Under the pieces are notes generated by a model. The model made no database searches. It was not told the DNA's origin and saw nothing but the letters and a program-made list of their open reading frames with translations. A stretch of DNA of 45,612 nucleotides from Acidimicrobiaceae bacterium (GTDB lineage: Bacteria > Actinomycetota > Acidimicrobiia > Acidimicrobiales > Ilumatobacteraceae). This document shows, one piece after another, positions 44,116-45,612 of the stretch. The position numbers and the translations under genes are program-made. The stretch covers positions 1 through 45,612 of the forward strand of contig JACJWG010000022.1 of the NCBI GenBank assembly GCA_020637235.1, given 5' to 3'. Position 1 is the first letter of the stretch, and the number at the start of each line of letters is the position of its first letter.

Positions 44116-44721
44116 TCAGGGGGCTTCGTCGAGGACCGGGACGTCGACCACCATCGAGCCGGCGTTCGCGAACTCGAGCGTGATCTGGATGGTGGTGCCC
44201 ACCTCGAGCGGACCGGCCAGCTCGAGCAGCATGATGTGCAGACCGCCGGGCGCGAGCGCGACGGGCTCGCCGGCGGCGAGATCGATCTGCTGCACCGGCA
44301 CCATCTCCATCGCAGGTGCCATCTCGCCCATGGTGGTCTCGGTCATGTCCATGCCGCCCATGGTGGTGTCGGTCATGTCCATGCCGCCCATGTCGCCTTC
44401 GACCATGCGGGTCTCGTGCAGTTCCACCACGCCGGCGACCGACGGGTCGACGGAGGCACGGATCAGCGCGTCGTCGGTCGGGCTGGTGATCGTCATGTAC
44501 GCCGCGCCGGCCGACGCCATCATCGGGCTCGTGCGGGCCCAGGCGCCGTCGATCGCGATCGCGGCGGTGGACTCACCGGTGGACTCGCCCCCGGCCGTGG
44601 TGGCGGTGGCGGCGGCCGTCGTCTCGGCGGCCTCCTCGGTATCGTCTCCGCAGGCGGCGAGGACGAGCGAAGCACCGGCACCGAGCGTGAGGGCGGTGCG
44701 GAGAAGGGATCGGCGAGGCAT
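44116..44721 (-). CDS. PCu(A)C-family copper chaperone lipoprotein with Met-rich insert
   Basis: A 201-residue lipoprotein with lipobox LVLAAC (C24). The PCuAC copper motif is present: H102 and M106 in VVELHETRM, and H162 with M164 in GGLHIMLLEL. Between them a Met-rich insert (about residues 111-140) holds two copies of MGGMDMTxTT, encoded by a 30-base direct repeat. PCuAC proteins hold Cu(I) outside the membrane and pass it to CuA, often with SCO1, which lies 1.6 kb away. The start has AGGAG about 9 bases upstream, and the gene ends 8 bases before the terminator hairpin. Confidence 0.9.
   Translation of the reverse strand: MPRRSLLRTALTLGAGASLVLAACGDDTEEAAETTAAATATTAGGESTGESTAAIAIDGAWARTSPMMASAGAAYMTITSPTDDALIRASVDPSVAGVVELHETRMVEGDMGGMDMTDTTMGGMDMTETTMGEMAPAMEMVPVQQIDLAAGEPVALAPGGLHIMLLELAGPLEVGTTIQITLEFANAGSMVVDVPVLDEAP
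44332..44391 (-). repeat. 30-bp direct repeat encoding MGGMDMT units
   Basis: Two nearly exact 30-base copies lie head to tail in the PCuAC gene, differing by one or two bases. They keep the frame and encode the Met-rich insert. Confidence 0.8.
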
Positions 44722-44834
44722 GAATCGGGCTCCTGGATGAAAAGGGGACGTCGTCGGGGGGTCGTCGCTCGGCTCGGTTCGGTTCCGGGCCAGATGTCAC
44801 ACCCGTACGGCGCGGCGTTGCCGACTGCATCGTG

Positions 44835-45612
44835 ATGATCGCCGCGCCCGACGAGGTGGGGAACACGTCCCGAACGCCCGGGACGAAGGTCCTGGCGAGG
44901 CGTCGCCACCTCACGCGGCTCGTGTGGTCGACGGCGCTGGTCACGCTCGTCCTCGGCGCGTCACCGGCCGCCGCCGACCCGCCGCGCCCCACCGACTATC
45001 GCAGCGAGATCGTCGCCATCTCACCGTCGGTGCCGGGACTCGAGGCGCGGATCATCGGCGGCGACTCGTTCATCGAGCTCACCACGTCGGGACACGACGT
45101 CGTGGTGCTGGGCTACGACCGCGAGCCGTACCTGCATTTCGACGCCGACGGCACGGTGCGCGAGAACGTGCGATCACCGGCGCGCTGGCTCAACCTCGAC
45201 CGCTACTCCGAGTCGTCCGTGCCGCCCGAGGCCGACGCGTCCGCACCACCCGAGTGGGAGCCGGTCGGCTCCGGTGGCCGCTACGCCTGGCACGACCACC
45301 GCACGCACTGGATGGTCGAGGTGCCGCCGTTCGGGCTCGGGCCCGGCGACCAGATCCTCGACGGCGTGATCCCGCTCGTCGTCGACGGCGAGGCGGTGGA
45401 GATCTCGGTGCGGTCGGTGTGGATGCCCGGCCCGTCGTGGGTGCCCTGGCTGCTGGCGGCGGTGGTCGCGGCAGTCGCCGGTGCGATCGTCGTGGCGTTC
45501 GGTGCGCGGCGTCCGCGCGTGGGTCTCGGCCTCGTCACCGCCGCGGCGGCCATGGCGACGATCGTCGGGGTGTGGCAGACCCGGTCGGTGCCGAGCGAGA
45601 CCGGGCCGCCGA
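44835..45612 (+). CDS. membrane-anchored extracytoplasmic protein near copper genes, 3' end outside window
   Basis: An open frame of at least 259 codons runs off the window. It has a basic leader and signal helix (RLVWSTALVTLVLGASPAAA), then a domain beginning DYRSEIVAISPSVPGLEARI and including GRYAWHDHRTHWMVEVPPFG. Two predicted membrane helices follow near the end: WVPWLLAAVVAAVAGAIVVA and GLGLVTAAAAMATIVGVW. The His/Trp-rich HDHRTHW could bind metal. I do not recognise the family, but its position divergent from PCuAC suggests a copper or envelope role. ATG 44,835 and GTG 44,832 are both possible starts. Confidence 0.7.
   Translation, partial: MIAAPDEVGNTSRTPGTKVLARRRHLTRLVWSTALVTLVLGASPAAADPPRPTDYRSEIVAISPSVPGLEARIIGGDSFIELTTSGHDVVVLGYDREPYLHFDADGTVRENVRSPARWLNLDRYSESSVPPEADASAPPEWEPVGSGGRYAWHDHRTHWMVEVPPFGLGPGDQILDGVIPLVVDGEAVEISVRSVWMPGPSWVPWLLAAVVAAVAGAIVVAFGARRPRVGLGLVTAAAAMATIVGVWQTRSVPSETGPP

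Overview
The window is GC-rich DNA of actinobacterial type. Coding density is high and several gene junctions overlap by 4 bases (ATGA or GTGA). Start codons are often GTG, many starts look leaderless, and DUF2510, AAA/LuxR and dynamin-like genes are present. A marine or freshwater Acidimicrobiia such as the Ilumatobacter group fits, but that placement is inference from style, not from a marker gene. I saw no rRNA, tRNA, CRISPR array, transposase or integrase.

Bases 1-20,300 are intact. On the minus strand lie a carboxy(nor)spermidine pair (nspC plus a saccharopine-dehydrogenase-like carboxynorspermidine dehydrogenase), a VOC/PhnB-like protein and a DUF2510 membrane protein. A large AAA/LuxR regulator follows on the plus strand. 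Next comes a minus-strand signalling operon: a PAS histidine kinase, a receiver fused to an RsbW-like ATPase, and a membrane protein joining a sigma-4-like segment, an anti-sigma zinc motif and an RskA domain. Upstream of it is a coupled operon of an Hsp70-like ATPase with a repeat-rich acidic tail and two dynamin-like GTPases. Divergent from that operon are two more AAA/LuxR regulators separated by a small coupled gene.

Bases about 20,265-32,283 behave differently. The third AAA/LuxR gene loses its frame near 20,265, and for 12 kb no frame stays open as a recognisable protein. Reading across frames nevertheless recovers real genes with dense small indels: a class I aminotransferase of the AruH type, a thiamine-diphosphate enzyme of the AruI/acetolactate synthase type, and bacterioferritin. 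There are also several tandem repeat arrays and a triple palindromic repeat. The sharp left edge, inside a gene, and the uniform damage favour an uncorrected low-quality assembly stretch over natural decay, but the sequence alone cannot settle this.

Bases 32,284-45,612 are intact again. They hold a PhyH-like oxygenase whose metal motif reads HxG instead of HxD, two cytochromes P450 flanking a DEDDh exonuclease/GIY-YIG-like protein, two SAM methyltransferases, an L,D-transpeptidase lipoprotein with a puzzling start, a three-domain universal stress protein and a class C beta-lactamase-like hydrolase. Last is a copper-handling and redox group: SCO1, a cupredoxin-like lipoprotein, a TlpA-like thioredoxin and a PCuAC chaperone with a Met-rich insert. 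A membrane-anchored protein runs off the end.
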